The notes beneath the pieces were generated by a model, which was not told the DNA's origin, made no database searches, and saw only the letters and a list, made by a program, of their open reading frames with translations. 64,000 nucleotides of DNA from Desulfogranum marinum (GTDB lineage: Bacteria > Desulfobacterota > Desulfobulbia > Desulfobulbales > Desulfobulbaceae). Where the stretch lies: positions 1-64,000 of the forward strand of contig NZ_JAFFQD010000004.1 in assembly GCF_016918565.1 (NCBI RefSeq). The letters run 5' to 3'. This document shows positions 55,057 through 63,688 of this stretch, piece after piece. Made by a program: the position numbers and the translations under genes. Position 1 is the stretch's first letter, and each line of letters starts with the position of its first letter.

Positions 55057-55422
55057 ATGAGTTTTCTAGAAGGATTGCTGTGGCTTACCCTTAATGTGTA
55101 CCACGAAGCACGAAGTGAGCCTGAAATCGGCCAAATGGCCGTAGCCCATGTAACTCTTAACCGGGCCATAGCAAAACAAAAAAGTGTGGGCGAGATCGTT
55201 ACCGCACCCTATCAGTTCAGTTGGACTTTTCAAAAACAGTCCTACCTGCCCACCGAGTTTAAAGCGCTACAACAAAGTGCCAGTATTGCACTCAAAGCGT
55301 TAACTACCCCTGATTTTACACAAGGAGCAACTTTTTACCATCATACCAGGGTTCATCCCCACTGGGCCGATGACATGACCTTTATTGCCCAATACGGATC
55401 ACATAAGTTTTACAGCAACTGA
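55057..55422 (+). CDS. Cell-wall hydrolase (SleB/Hydrolase_2 family)
   Basis: This encodes 121 residues. The core NVYHEARSEPEIGQMAVAHV with the catalytic Glu, VTLNRAIAKQ, the PYQFSW motif and a late GATFYHHTRVHPHWAD match the Hydrolase_2 (cortex-lytic-like) domain that cleaves peptidoglycan glycan strands. There is no signal peptide, only the catalytic domain, so export is unclear; phage-derived endolysins have this form too. It is probably co-transcribed with the NifU gene 7 bases upstream. Confidence 0.85.
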   Translation: MSFLEGLLWLTLNVYHEARSEPEIGQMAVAHVTLNRAIAKQKSVGEIVTAPYQFSWTFQKQSYLPTEFKALQQSASIALKALTTPDFTQGATFYHHTRVHPHWADDMTFIAQYGSHKFYSN

Positions 55423-55486
55423 TTATGTGCAAGGCCAGTTATCCTTTTGAATAACTCTATTTTTCGACGATTAAAGCCTCTTTTTG

Positions 55487-56002
55487 CTATAGTGTTACTT
55501 CCCAGAATTCCTGATGAAAATTTTGCCCGTACTTGCTTAACGCTCTAACAGGACCTGCAATGCGGAAGCCTAGATCTGCATATAGTTTTCTCGCATTTGT
55601 GAGGCAGCTGTATGTTTCCAGGCGAACCTTTTTTACACCGCCTGTTTCAGCGTGTTGGATTGCAAAGTGCATCAACTCTTTTGCTATGCCTTTTTCTCGG
55701 TAGGCAGGGAGAACCAGCAAAAAATTAATAAACGCCACCCTTTCATCGACCTTGGAGATGGCAAGTGATCCTGCGTTGTTACTGTTGATTTCCTTGAGCC
55801 AGATACGTGTAAATGGATCATCTCTATCGCAAATTGAAACTGCTTTACGGCTAATGTCTATTTCAAAATGCATATCAAAATGAAATTCTTGCGCATAAAG
55901 CAAACCATGTTGTGATATAATCCAGCCAATATCCCCTGGGCTGATCGGTCTGATCTGTCCTGTTGCACCCGTTGTTTGAGTATTCTTACATGATCTGTTC
56001 AT
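55487..56002 (-). CDS. GNAT-family N-acetyltransferase
   Basis: This encodes 171 residues. The GNAT core is visible at residues ~85-150: FINFLLVLPAYREKGIAKELMHFAI is the beta4/acetyl-CoA loop (R/Q-x-x-G-x-G/A variant), followed by VKKVRLETYSCLTNARKLYADLGF. The N terminus (residues 15-50, IRPISPGDIGWIISQHGLLYAQEFHF) resembles GNAT domains fused to MarR regulators. Substrate unknown. Alone on the minus strand. Confidence 0.82.
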   Translation of the reverse strand: MNRSCKNTQTTGATGQIRPISPGDIGWIISQHGLLYAQEFHFDMHFEIDISRKAVSICDRDDPFTRIWLKEINSNNAGSLAISKVDERVAFINFLLVLPAYREKGIAKELMHFAIQHAETGGVKKVRLETYSCLTNARKLYADLGFRIAGPVRALSKYGQNFHQEFWEVTL

Positions 56003-56035
56003 CGCTGATCTTCTCTACCGTCAGCCTTGATATGT

Positions 56036-56560
56036 GTTAGCTGCTTGTAGGTTGTCAAAATCCAAGAGCCTGTCGCTTGGTTCTTCTGCCGTGGACGTGA
56101 GCTTGTGGGTGTAATTGCGGGATAAACGATCTGCCGGCGTCTATGAATTGTGGAAACAGGGCTGTAAAAAAACGATAGCTTTAGGGTTGCTTATGCCAAC
56201 CCAAAGTCCTTCCTTGAATACAGAGGAAAATTCTTTGTTGGTTTGCGATGAAGGGGGGAAATCTTTACCTTTTGAAGGCAGTGGAGACCGCCAAGCCCTG
56301 ACACCGATATAAATTAAATACATGCAGCCAATTATTTTCATTATGGTAAATAAAGCTGAAGAGGCTAGGATAATAGCACCTAACCCGAAAGCGGAGATTG
56401 TTGCCATAACGACCATGGCAATGAAATTGCCTAAAATGCCCGCAACAGATATTTTAACCCCATATTTAATAGTGTTTTTGATTGTTAAAACAACTGCAGG
56501 GCCTGGAATGGCAACAATCGTAACCGCCAATATAACGTAAACAAGATATTCATTAATCAC
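56036..56560 (-). pseudogene. LysE/RhtB-family exporter, frameshifted and truncated
   Basis: The ATG at 56560 opens a LysE-type protein: AIPGPAVVLTIKNTIKYGVK near residue 18, IYIGVRAWRSP in the middle, and WVGISNPKAIVF, where family members continue FFTALFPQFI. Here the frame reads FLQPCFHNS and stops at 56141. Adding one T to the seven-T run at ~56170 restores FFTALFPQFIDAGRSFIPQ, confirming a single-base deletion. Beyond that the sequence diverges and lacks the final two membrane helices, so there is also a 3' truncation. Non-functional. Confidence 0.8.
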
Positions 56561-56874
56561 TTGGTGTAGATCCTTATGGGTGCAAAACTCGGTGTTTTGA
56601 AAATATCCTTGATATTCTCGTCACAAAAAAACTACAATAATATTAATCGTTCTGGAAGCTTTTTTATTTTCAATACATCGAGGCGCCATGTTTTCTCATG
56701 GTTAAAAAAACATTGGTTGCAGACCTTTAGAAAATTTCAAAATGCTTAGTTTTCCAGGGTTCATACTATTGAGCCAATTAGGTGAGCTGTAAATTGATTT
56801 AGTTTTAATAATTATTATCGACAGGAAAATACTTTTTTGATAATCATTATCAATAACAATTAATTATTAATGAA
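56561..56874. other. Divergent intergenic region with Fur-type box
   Basis: AT-rich gap containing the Fur-box palindrome at 56837-56853, just ahead of the Fur/PerR gene. No gene is recognised. Confidence 0.55.
56837..56853. promoter_or_regulatory. Fur/PerR-type operator
   Basis: TTGATAATCATTATCAA is a perfect 17-base dyad (eight-base arms, central C) matching the GATAAT/ATTATC core of Fur-family boxes. It lies 21 bases before the start codon of the Fur-family gene, suggesting autoregulation. Confidence 0.75.
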
Positions 56875-57330
56875 ATGGGAATTGAACAGCAAAAAATAGA
56901 GCCAGAGAAAAGACTAGAGCAGATGGTAAGGCGACTCAAGGATAATGATCACCGTATCACCCCTCAGAGGTATGCTGTTTTAAAAGCCTTATCCGACAGC
57001 AAAGACCATCCTTCAGCAGAAAGCATCTATGAAACACTTGTTGCTCATTACCCAACCATGAGCTTGGCGACAGTGTACAAGACGCTGAATCTGCTCAAAC
57101 AAAAAGGTGAAGTGCTTGAATTAGAGTTTAGTGAATTAGGTAACCGCTACGACGCAAATAAACCCTATCCCCACCCGCATGTTATCTGCACGGAATGCGG
57201 GAAGATTGTTGATCCATCAATGTTTGATTTAAAAGAAATAACAGAAAAGATGGTGCAGGAAACAGGATTTAAAATCGAAAGCCATAGACTTGATTTTTAC
57301 GGACTTTGTCTTAATTGTCAAAAGAAGTAG
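56875..57330 (+). CDS. Fur-family transcriptional regulator (PerR-like)
   Basis: This encodes 151 residues. The winged-helix part contains ITPQRYAVLKALSD and TVYKTLNLLKQKGEVLEL; the metal-binding part has HPHVICTECGKIVDP with the structural CxxC and a second CLNCQKK at the end, so a Cys4 zinc site is complete. The HPHxxC signature and four cysteines favour PerR/Fur type; peroxide versus iron sensing cannot be decided. The start follows AT-rich sequence with no clear ribosome site. A selenoprotein peroxiredoxin lies about 1 kb downstream. Confidence 0.93.
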   Translation: MGIEQQKIEPEKRLEQMVRRLKDNDHRITPQRYAVLKALSDSKDHPSAESIYETLVAHYPTMSLATVYKTLNLLKQKGEVLELEFSELGNRYDANKPYPHPHVICTECGKIVDPSMFDLKEITEKMVQETGFKIESHRLDFYGLCLNCQKK

Positions 57331-57727
57331 TTTTTTTGCCCTTTTGCGGATAACCGTTATTAGTAGACACCCTGTGTCACGTAGTGGCACTTGTCGTAAT
57401 AGTTTTGGATAACAAATGGCCCGTGAGTGAATTCTCGTTATTATTATTTTCGATAACAATGCTTAAACAGGCATTTAAATCTTTTTTATTGTTAGGTTCT
57501 GTAAGATATGATGCCCCTGGAGCATAGCAAATTATGCTTACCAGCAATAGTGTTAAAGTATAGATCCGATATGGAAACAGGGGTGCTAAGGCGATGAGTA
57601 TTAACGTGGATGAACTTGCGCAAACTCTGTGCTTCATCCTATACCACCAACTGATTATTGGTTAAACCATCGTTCCTTCCTGGGTAGCGACAGCGTCTGG
57701 ATGGAACAACAAACAGAGAGGTTCACA
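57331..57727. other. Intergenic region, possible Fur-like site
   Basis: A GTTAT-N8-ATAAC imperfect dyad near 57440 lies within AT-rich DNA. A minus-strand ORF (57377-57637) has a hydrophobic N terminus but no ribosome site and low-complexity asparagine-rich tail; I do not call it. Confidence 0.4.
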
Positions 57728-58132
57728 ATGAAAATTCTTAAAATTAATCATCTTGGTATTGCCGTTAATAGCATTAATGAAGGAAAGAAATTTTGGACTG
57801 ACGTTTTAGGCCTTGAATTCGAAGGAGCAGAAACGGTTGAAGAACAAAAAGTCACCACAGCATTTTTTCCTGTTGGCGAAAGTGAAATTGAACTGTTGGA
57901 GTCAACTTCTCCCGATGGACCAGTAGCCAAGTTTATAGAGAAGAAAGGTGCTGGTTTTCAACATGTTGCTTTTCAAGTGGAAGATATTGCTGCCGCCCTG
58001 GACGAATTAAAAGAAAAGGGTGTTAAGCTCATCGATCAAACGCCACGAATTGGCGCAGGAGGAGCAAAGATAGCATTTCTTCATCCTAAAGCTACTGGCG
58101 GCATTCTTGTTGAACTCTGTGAAAGAGGATAG
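57728..58132 (+). CDS. mce: Methylmalonyl-CoA epimerase
   Basis: This encodes 134 residues of the glyoxalase/VOC fold. The two metal-ligand strands are INHLGIAVNSINEG (His in the first) and FQHVAFQVEDIAAAL; the Glu ligands appear in IELLES and the terminal ILVELCERG, and AKIAFLHPKATGG is the family's signature end. It interconverts (S)- and (R)-methylmalonyl-CoA in propionate metabolism. The ATG at 57728 follows AGAGAGG and gives the correct N terminus. Confidence 0.95.
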   Translation: MKILKINHLGIAVNSINEGKKFWTDVLGLEFEGAETVEEQKVTTAFFPVGESEIELLESTSPDGPVAKFIEKKGAGFQHVAFQVEDIAAALDELKEKGVKLIDQTPRIGAGGAKIAFLHPKATGGILVELCERG

Positions 58133-58287
58133 CAAGAGCAATGCTCTTTTAAAATGTGATCATGATATTGCAGTACCCGTGATTCCGGTTCACTGTGAGT
58201 GTTAGTGGTAGTCTTTTTTTGAGTAGGAAGTCTCAGCAGGAATAAGCAGTGCACCACATGCATGTAACCTTTACCTAGGAGAATAGT

Positions 58288-59007
58288 ATGGCAGAAGAAG
58301 CTGAAGTTGGATGCGCACGGCCAACCGGTGGCCCAGTGGGTGAAGAGCAAGTTGAAACGCAAGAACAACAACAAGTACAGCCAAGGGAGGAACGTTCAAT
58401 GGTAATGGTCGGTCAAAAAGCCCCTGATTTTGTTGCCCCAGGGTATCAAAAAGGTAAATTTGTTAATGTGAAGCTCTCGGATTATCTTGGCAAATGGGTG
58501 GTCCTTTGCTTTTATCCGGGCGATTTTACCTTCGTCTGAGCTACTGAAATTTCAGCGGTCGCTGAAAAATATCCAACTTTCCAAGAGCTTGGTGTAGAGG
58601 TTCTTTCCATGTCCATCGATTCCATGTTTGTTCATAAAATGTGGGATGATAACGAATTATCAAAAATGGTCGACGGAGGAGTGCCCTTTCCGATGTTGTC
58701 GGATGCGGGTGGCAAGGTGGGTAAAATATTTGGTGTGTTCGATGAAACAGCTGGTGTAGAAGCCCGTGGCCGTTTTCTCATCGACCCAGACGGCGTTATT
58801 CAGGGATTTGAAGTGCTGACGCCACCTGTAGGCAGAAATGTAAGTGAAACTATCCGTCAGATACAAGCTTTCCAACTTATTCGCGAAACTAAAGGTGCCG
58901 AGGCAACGCCTTCCGGCTGGAAACCCGGCAAGAAAACCTTAAAACCAGGTCCTGAATTAGTAGGTAACGTGTGGAAAGAGTGGAACACAAGTATGGCTTT
59001 TGATTGA
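58288..59007 (+). CDS. Selenocysteine-containing peroxiredoxin (PrxU-type, UGA at 58537)
   Basis: This encodes 239 residues if the TGA at 58537-58539 is read as selenocysteine (Sec84). The catalytic block reads [15 protein letters not shown], where AhpC/TSA peroxiredoxins have FTFVCPTE, so Sec replaces the peroxidatic Cys. Both flanks continue one frame and the downstream part is a full AhpC domain ([41 protein letters not shown]). The resolving-Cys site GEVCPAGW reads AEATPSGW, so no resolving Cys is present there. A 38-residue glutamine-rich N-terminal extension has Cys9. AGGAGAA precedes the ATG. Confidence 0.9.
58540..58567 (+). promoter_or_regulatory. Bacterial SECIS hairpin for the Sec UGA
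   Basis: Right after the UGA, arms TTTCAGC / GCTGAAA (58550-58556 and 58561-58567) enclose the loop GGTC. The loop begins with GG 17 bases after the UGA, within the spacing and loop-guanine rule for bacterial SECIS elements, which recruit SelB-tRNASec. Confidence 0.8.
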
Positions 59008-59023
59008 TCAACTACTCTCCTAA

Positions 59024-59068
59024 AAATAAAGCCGGACATTCCTGCTCCGGCTTTATTTACTTTTTTTT
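59024..59068. terminator. Bidirectional terminator after the peroxiredoxin
   Basis: Thirteen-base perfect arms AAATAAAGCCGGA / TCCGGCTTTATTT and a T8 run end prx on the plus strand; the A-rich left side serves the convergent methyltransferase gene. Confidence 0.88.
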
Positions 59069-59074
59069 ATGTAG

Positions 59075-59731
59075 TTACAACTTGTTGAGCAAAATTACAT
59101 CATTGCCGAAAAAGCTTACTTTGGCGCTGAAACGTTTTGCAATGTACTCAAAAGAAGAGCGGTTATAAAAACAAATATGTGTCAGGTCGCGGATATAGTG
59201 CCAACTCTGAAAAGCCTGTTTGTCGATTACCATCTTCGTCATAATACCCAGCCAGCCGTGTTGTTTTAGTACCTGAAACAATGAGGTAAACGTCGCGCTG
59301 GGGTTGTGTAGATGTTCCACGACTTCTGTGGCACATATAAAATCATACGACTTAAAAAAAAGAGAAGGATCATCGTAGTAAAAAGGGTCATATAAATCGA
59401 CTTGGTGGCCTTGCTCTTCTAGAATGTACGAAAGAGTTGGACCTGGGCCGCAACCAAAATCCAACCCCTTTTGTTTTGAGTTGAGCCGTTTTAATAACGG
59501 ATTGGTCAATCTCGATAAAAAAATCCGATACCCTTCATCAGATGGAAAATTCTGGTGCAAATCATAGATCGCTTTTTCATTAGCGGAATTAAGCCAGTAA
59601 AATTGAGGGACGAAAACGAGTTCACAGTCTGAACAACGCAGGTATTTTCTTGTGGTATCTTGGTAAAATAGGCTGCAGGTTTTACAGCCGCATAAAGGGC
59701 AAATGTGGGCGTTGAGTTGGTTTTTCATCAA
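59075..59731 (-). CDS. Class I SAM methyltransferase with N-terminal zinc ribbon
   Basis: This encodes 218 residues. Residues 10-40 form a zinc ribbon (CPLCGCKTC then CSDCELVFVP). The methyltransferase part has GLDFGCGPGPTLSYILEEQGHQV as SAM motif I, VDLYDP acid, and CATEVVEHLHNPSATFTSLF in the motif II/III area, typical of Methyltransf_23-like enzymes. The substrate is unknown. It is alone and convergent with the peroxiredoxin gene. Confidence 0.85.
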   Translation of the reverse strand: MMKNQLNAHICPLCGCKTCSLFYQDTTRKYLRCSDCELVFVPQFYWLNSANEKAIYDLHQNFPSDEGYRIFLSRLTNPLLKRLNSKQKGLDFGCGPGPTLSYILEEQGHQVDLYDPFYYDDPSLFFKSYDFICATEVVEHLHNPSATFTSLFQVLKQHGWLGIMTKMVIDKQAFQSWHYIRDLTHICFYNRSSFEYIAKRFSAKVSFFGNDVILLNKL

Positions 59732-60149
59732 TATCGATCCTTCTTTTTATGACTGCATTTAGGATTTTATTTACTCAGCTCTTAGCCTTTATAGCAAACC
59801 AGCACGCCTTTTTTCTTAAAATGGCTATACGCTTCAGTTGCCTATCATATTTAATCCATCCTTTGGATGGAAATCTTGGCAGTTGCATAAGTGCATCGTT
59901 TCTTTTCTGGATTATAAGATGTATGTAGTTTTTGATGTAGCTATATCTCTCCTTTCATGCAGTCCTAGAACAATGCATTCCCTTACCATTCTGATTATGC
60001 TTTTCAATTATTTACTTTTGTCTTGCAACATTAACTGTTCTTGCTAAAGCGCTGAAATAATGTTTTTAATTTTATTCTTTTATAGTGAAAAAGTATCTCT
60101 TCTTGTAATGTTATTATCTTGTTGACAAAACCAAAAGGCTCCTTTATAC
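59732..60149. other. Intergenic region before the thiamine operon
   Basis: AT-rich, no gene recognised; ends in the promoter for the riboswitch. The ORF at 59838-60047 is not credible. Confidence 0.5.
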
Positions 60150-60150
60150 A
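60122..60150 (+). promoter_or_regulatory. Sigma-70-like promoter of the thiamine operon
   Basis: TTGACA (60122-60127) and TATACA (60145-60150), 17 bases apart, placed immediately ahead of the TPP riboswitch. Confidence 0.85.
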
Positions 60151-60159
60151 GGAAGCCAT

Positions 60160-60243
60160 CGCTAGGGGTGCTGTCTCTGCTGAGAGGAATTTATCCAACC
60201 CTTACAACCTGATCCGGGTAATACCGGCGAAGGGAAGCGGCTT
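60160..60243 (+). ncRNA. TPP riboswitch (THI element)
   Basis: The conserved THI-box parts appear in order: AGGGGTGC, the CTGAGA bulge (60180-60185), ACCCTT, then AACCTGATCCGGGTAATACC and GGCGAAGGGAAGCG. When TPP binds, the downstream terminator at 60287-60323 should form and shut the operon down. Confidence 0.96.
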
Positions 60244-60286
60244 ATAACGAATTTACAAAATTATTTTATAATTTTTTTATTTTTTC

Positions 60287-60323
60287 AAGCCACTTACCCT
60301 AATTGGGGTAAGTGGCTTTTTTC
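60287..60323 (+). terminator. Riboswitch expression-platform terminator
   Basis: Arms AAGCCACTTACCC / GGGTAAGTGGCTT followed by T4-6, between the TPP riboswitch and thiS: a transcription-attenuation terminator. Confidence 0.88.
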
Positions 60324-60341
60324 GTTTTAAGGGGTGAAATT

Positions 60342-60539
60342 ATGCAGTTTTCTATCAATGGAAAAATTGAAACCAGTAATGCGAGCACTATTGATGAACT
60401 GGTGAAAGAGCTAGGACTCGATTCTAATTCGTTGGTTGTTGAACACAATGATCAAATAATTCGACAGGAACAGTGGCCAGCAACAAAGCTTCAGGAAGGT
60501 GATGGACTGGAACTGCTAAATTTTGTCGGTGGAGGGTGA
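60342..60539 (+). CDS. thiS: Thiamine biosynthesis sulfur carrier
   Basis: This encodes 65 residues with the ubiquitin-like beta-grasp and C-terminal FVGGG, whose terminal Gly-Gly is thiocarboxylated. AAGGGGTGA precedes the ATG at 60342; the upstream start at 60312 falls in the terminator stem. It hands sulfur to ThiG to make the thiazole. First gene of the operon, 3 bases before thiG. Confidence 0.93.
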   Translation: MQFSINGKIETSNASTIDELVKELGLDSNSLVVEHNDQIIRQEQWPATKLQEGDGLELLNFVGGG

Positions 60540-60542
60540 ACC

Positions 60543-61313
60543 ATGGTGGAACAAGGGCTAAAAATCGGCAATAAAACCTTTACAAATCGTCTCTTTACCG
60601 GAACCGGAAAATTTTCGACAAACGCGCAGATCCCTGAGATGCTTGAGGCCAGTGGTTCCCAGATGATCACCGTAGCCTTGAGGCGGATAGATTTCGGTTC
60701 AAAAACAGAAAACATCCTTGATTTCATTCCTGATAACGTCATTCTTCTTCCAAATACCTCGGGTGCGAGAACCGCAGAAGAGGCAGTACGGGTAGCCCGA
60801 ATAGCAAGGGAGGCCGGCTGTGGTGAATTTGTCAAAATTGAGGTGATCACCGACTCCAAATACCTGATGCCGGATAATTACGAGACGCTCAAAGCTACGG
60901 AGTTGCTGGCTAAGGAAGGATTTGTTGTACTGCCTTATGTCCTTCCCGACTTGCCCCTTGCCAAACGGCTTGAGTCCGCAGGTGCTGCTGCAGTCATGCC
61001 GCTTGGTGCACCGATTGGTACAAACCGTGGCCTGGAAACAAAACCGCTAATCGCGATGCTGATTGAAAACTGCACCGTCCCGGTAGTTGTTGATGCGGGG
61101 ATAGGGATGCCTTCTCAGGCCGCGGCAGCAATGGAGATGGGTGCAGATGCGGTGCTTGTAAATACTGCTATTGCTACTGCAAACGATCCGAAGACAATGG
61201 GAAACGCTTTTGATTTGGCAGTTCGTGCTGGCCGAGCTGCTTACCTGGCAGAGGCCTCGGGTACGAGCACAACAGCTCGGGCATCCTCGCCATTGACAGG
61301 GTTCCTAAATTGA
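60543..61313 (+). CDS. thiG: Thiazole synthase
   Basis: This encodes 256 residues. Marks: [68 protein letters not shown] with the Schiff-base Lys near KIEVI, and [27 protein letters not shown]. It condenses DXP, ThiS thiocarboxylate and dehydroglycine. It is a standard full-length protein in operon with thiS. Confidence 0.97.
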   Translation: MVEQGLKIGNKTFTNRLFTGTGKFSTNAQIPEMLEASGSQMITVALRRIDFGSKTENILDFIPDNVILLPNTSGARTAEEAVRVARIAREAGCGEFVKIEVITDSKYLMPDNYETLKATELLAKEGFVVLPYVLPDLPLAKRLESAGAAAVMPLGAPIGTNRGLETKPLIAMLIENCTVPVVVDAGIGMPSQAAAAMEMGADAVLVNTAIATANDPKTMGNAFDLAVRAGRAAYLAEASGTSTTARASSPLTGFLN

Positions 61314-61361
61314 TGAGGCTATTTTTACAATGTACTCATTTCCCTTTCACAGGAGTGAACC

Positions 61362-62471
61362 ATGTCCTTCTCTCAAATAGTTGAGCAGTATAAAGAATTT
61401 CCTTTTCCAGATTTTTTTGCCCAGGTCACGGATGAAGAGATAGAGCGTATCGTTGCCAAAGATTCAATCCAACCCATGGATTTTCTTGCCCTGCTCAGCC
61501 CCAAAGCGGCTGAACATTTAGAGCTGATAGCTCACAAGGCGCAACGTCTGACAGTACAGTACTTTGGTAAAACTATTCAGTTGTTTACCCCGCTTTACAT
61601 ATCTAACTTTTGCTCTAACCAATGCATTTATTGCGGTTTTAATAAAACTAATCATATTGTCCGTCGCAAACTGTCTATTCAAGAAATCGAGAAAGAGGCC
61701 CAGTCTATTGCTGCAACAGGATTGCAGCATTTACTGCTGCTTACCGGTGAATCAAAACATGCGACCCCCATGGATTATTTGGTTGAAGCCGTTACCTGCC
61801 TTAAAAAATATTTTGCATCGGTTTCAATAGAAATTTTTCCAATGGATGTTGATGAATACAGGCAGTTGAAGCAGGCAGGGGTGGATGGGCTTACTATTTT
61901 TCAGGAAACCTATGACCAAGCGATTTATGCTGAGGTCCATTTGGCAGGAAAGAAAAGAGACTACCATTTCAGGCTCGATGGGCCTGAACGGGGAGCAAAA
62001 GCTGGTTTCAGATCTGTCAATATCGGTGCCTTGCTGGGTCTAGGAGAAAAGCGGAGTGAGTTTTTCTTTACCGGCTTGCACGCAGCTTACTTGGATGAAA
62101 ACTATCTTGATACTGAAATTTCCGTATCCCTCCCCCGCTTTAACGAAGCTGAGTGTGATTTTACTCCTAAGTATCCTGTTAACGACAAGACCTTTGTCCA
62201 GTTTTTGCTCGCATTACGGCTTTTTCAACCACGCGCTGGCATTACTGTTTCCACTCGGGAAAATCAGCTTATGCGTGATAATTTAATCCAGCTTGGCGCC
62301 ACTCGCCTTTCAGCCGGGGTATGTACCAGCGTTGGTGGTTATACGCAAAACGAAGAGACCGATACCCCACAGTTTGAAATTACAGACACGCGGAGTGTGT
62401 GCCAGGTCGCAGATGCTATTGCTGCCCATGGTTACCAGCCTGTTTACAAAGACTGGGACGCAAGTCTATGA
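61362..62471 (+). CDS. thiH: 2-iminoacetate (dehydroglycine) synthase
   Basis: This encodes 369 residues. Radical SAM motif CSNQCIYCGF near residue 87; then LLLTGESKHATPMDYL, QETYDQAIYAEVHL, HFRLDGPERGAKAGFRSVNIGALLGL. It cleaves tyrosine to dehydroglycine and p-cresol, the oxygen-independent route that suits an anaerobe. AGGAGTGA precedes the ATG. It is 48 bases after thiG and overlaps thiF by 4 bases. Confidence 0.97.
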   Translation: MSFSQIVEQYKEFPFPDFFAQVTDEEIERIVAKDSIQPMDFLALLSPKAAEHLELIAHKAQRLTVQYFGKTIQLFTPLYISNFCSNQCIYCGFNKTNHIVRRKLSIQEIEKEAQSIAATGLQHLLLLTGESKHATPMDYLVEAVTCLKKYFASVSIEIFPMDVDEYRQLKQAGVDGLTIFQETYDQAIYAEVHLAGKKRDYHFRLDGPERGAKAGFRSVNIGALLGLGEKRSEFFFTGLHAAYLDENYLDTEISVSLPRFNEAECDFTPKYPVNDKTFVQFLLALRLFQPRAGITVSTRENQLMRDNLIQLGATRLSAGVCTSVGGYTQNEETDTPQFEITDTRSVCQVADAIAAHGYQPVYKDWDASL

Positions 62472-63001
62472 AGATCGGGATAGCTGGTGCTGGCGGGATT
62501 GGGTCCAATGTTGCGGTGAACCTCGTTCGTAGCGGCATAACTGCATTGAAAATTATTGATTTTGATCGGGTTGAATCGTCCAATCTGGATAGGCAATTTT
62601 ATTTTGCTGATCAGGTTGGAAAAATGAAGGTCGATATGCTGCGTTACAACCTGATGCGCATCAATCCTGACATCGAAATTGAAATAAGCACTGAACGCAT
62701 TACACCTTCCAATATTGATCAGCTTTTTATTCACTGCGACACCATTGTCGAAGGGCTGGACAAAAAAACTGACAAAAAATTGGTGCTTGAACATTTCGGG
62801 CAAAGCAAACGGTTGGTTGTTTCTGCAAGCGGTATTGCCGGGAGCGATATTGCAACCATCCAGGTCAAAAAAATTGGCAACACACATGTTGTTGGCGATT
62901 TTATCACTGACTGCTGTCACGCAACTCTGTATGCCCACAAAGTTATTACAGTGGCTGCCGGCATGACAGCGGTCCTTCTTTCTTCTTGGAAAAGGCAATG
63001 A
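62468..63001 (+). CDS. thiF: ThiF-family sulfur-carrier adenylyltransferase (short form)
   Basis: This encodes 177 residues from the ATG at 62468. The nucleotide-binding GIAGAGGIGSNVAVNLVRSG and IIDFDRVESSNLDRQFYF with conserved DxxNLxRQ are E1-like. This is the short, anaerobe-type ThiF (thiF family 2), without a long C-terminal part. It activates ThiS by adenylation of its Gly-Gly. It overlaps thiH at the start and thiE at the end (ATGA). Confidence 0.92.
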   Translation: MKIGIAGAGGIGSNVAVNLVRSGITALKIIDFDRVESSNLDRQFYFADQVGKMKVDMLRYNLMRINPDIEIEISTERITPSNIDQLFIHCDTIVEGLDKKTDKKLVLEHFGQSKRLVVSASGIAGSDIATIQVKKIGNTHVVGDFITDCCHATLYAHKVITVAAGMTAVLLSSWKRQ

Positions 63002-63642
63002 CAAATAGAAACTTACTTCTTCCCTCAGGAATTTACGGCATTACAGCAGAAAAGTTTTCCTGTGGCCGTTCCAATATTCAGGTTGTTGAGGAGATGATCA
63101 AGGGCGGCATTAAAGTTATACAGTACCGAGAGAAAAGACACCTGAAAGATTATTGTGACATTTTATCAGAATGCCAGACGATCAGAGAAATGACCCGGGA
63201 GCATGAGGTGACCTTTATCATCAACGATTTTGTCGACATTGCCCTCCTGGTAGATGCCGATGGCGTCCATGTGGGCCAAGAAGATTTACCAGTGGATGCG
63301 GTTCGTCGTCTGCTCGGACCTGACAAAATTATCGGATTGTCGACCCATTCCCCTGAACAAATGCACAAGGCTCAAGAGGTGGGGGCAGATTATATCGGGG
63401 TCGGCCCGATTTATGCCACTCAGACCAAGGAAAATGTCTGCGCACCTACCGGGTTCGACTATTTGGAATATGTAGTGGAAAATGTCGCCATTCCCTTTGT
63501 CGCCATCGGCGGCATTAAACAACACAATATTGATGAGGTAGTAAAACGCGGTGCTCAGTCAATCTGTTTGGTAACAGAGATTGTCGGTGCAGACAATATT
63601 ACCCAGACTGTGAAAAACTTAAACAATGCCTTTTCGGCCTGA
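62998..63642 (+). CDS. thiE: Thiamine-phosphate synthase
   Basis: This encodes 214 residues of the TIM-barrel TMP synthase: VIQYREKRHLKDY near residue 42, FIINDFVDIALLVDADGVHVGQEDLP with the Asp/HVGQ metal-diphosphate residues, IIGLSTHSPEQ, ADYIGVGPIYATQTKE, and AIGGIKQHNI at the end. It couples thiazole phosphate and HMP-pyrophosphate. The ATG at 62998 overlaps the thiF stop. Confidence 0.97.
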   Translation: MTNRNLLLPSGIYGITAEKFSCGRSNIQVVEEMIKGGIKVIQYREKRHLKDYCDILSECQTIREMTREHEVTFIINDFVDIALLVDADGVHVGQEDLPVDAVRRLLGPDKIIGLSTHSPEQMHKAQEVGADYIGVGPIYATQTKENVCAPTGFDYLEYVVENVAIPFVAIGGIKQHNIDEVVKRGAQSICLVTEIVGADNITQTVKNLNNAFSA

Positions 63643-63688
63643 TGTATTTATCAAAAACGAGAAACATATACCTTTCGGAGTGAAAAAA

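Noticed and set aside
57377-57637. Minus-strand ORF with a hydrophobic start
   Set aside because: No clear ribosome site, an asparagine-rich low-complexity tail, and it overlaps putative regulatory sequence.
58288-58539. An 83-residue truncated peroxiredoxin ending at TGA
   Set aside because: The TGA occupies the catalytic-Cys position, the frame continues into a full AhpC domain and a SECIS-like hairpin follows. One selenoprotein is the better reading.
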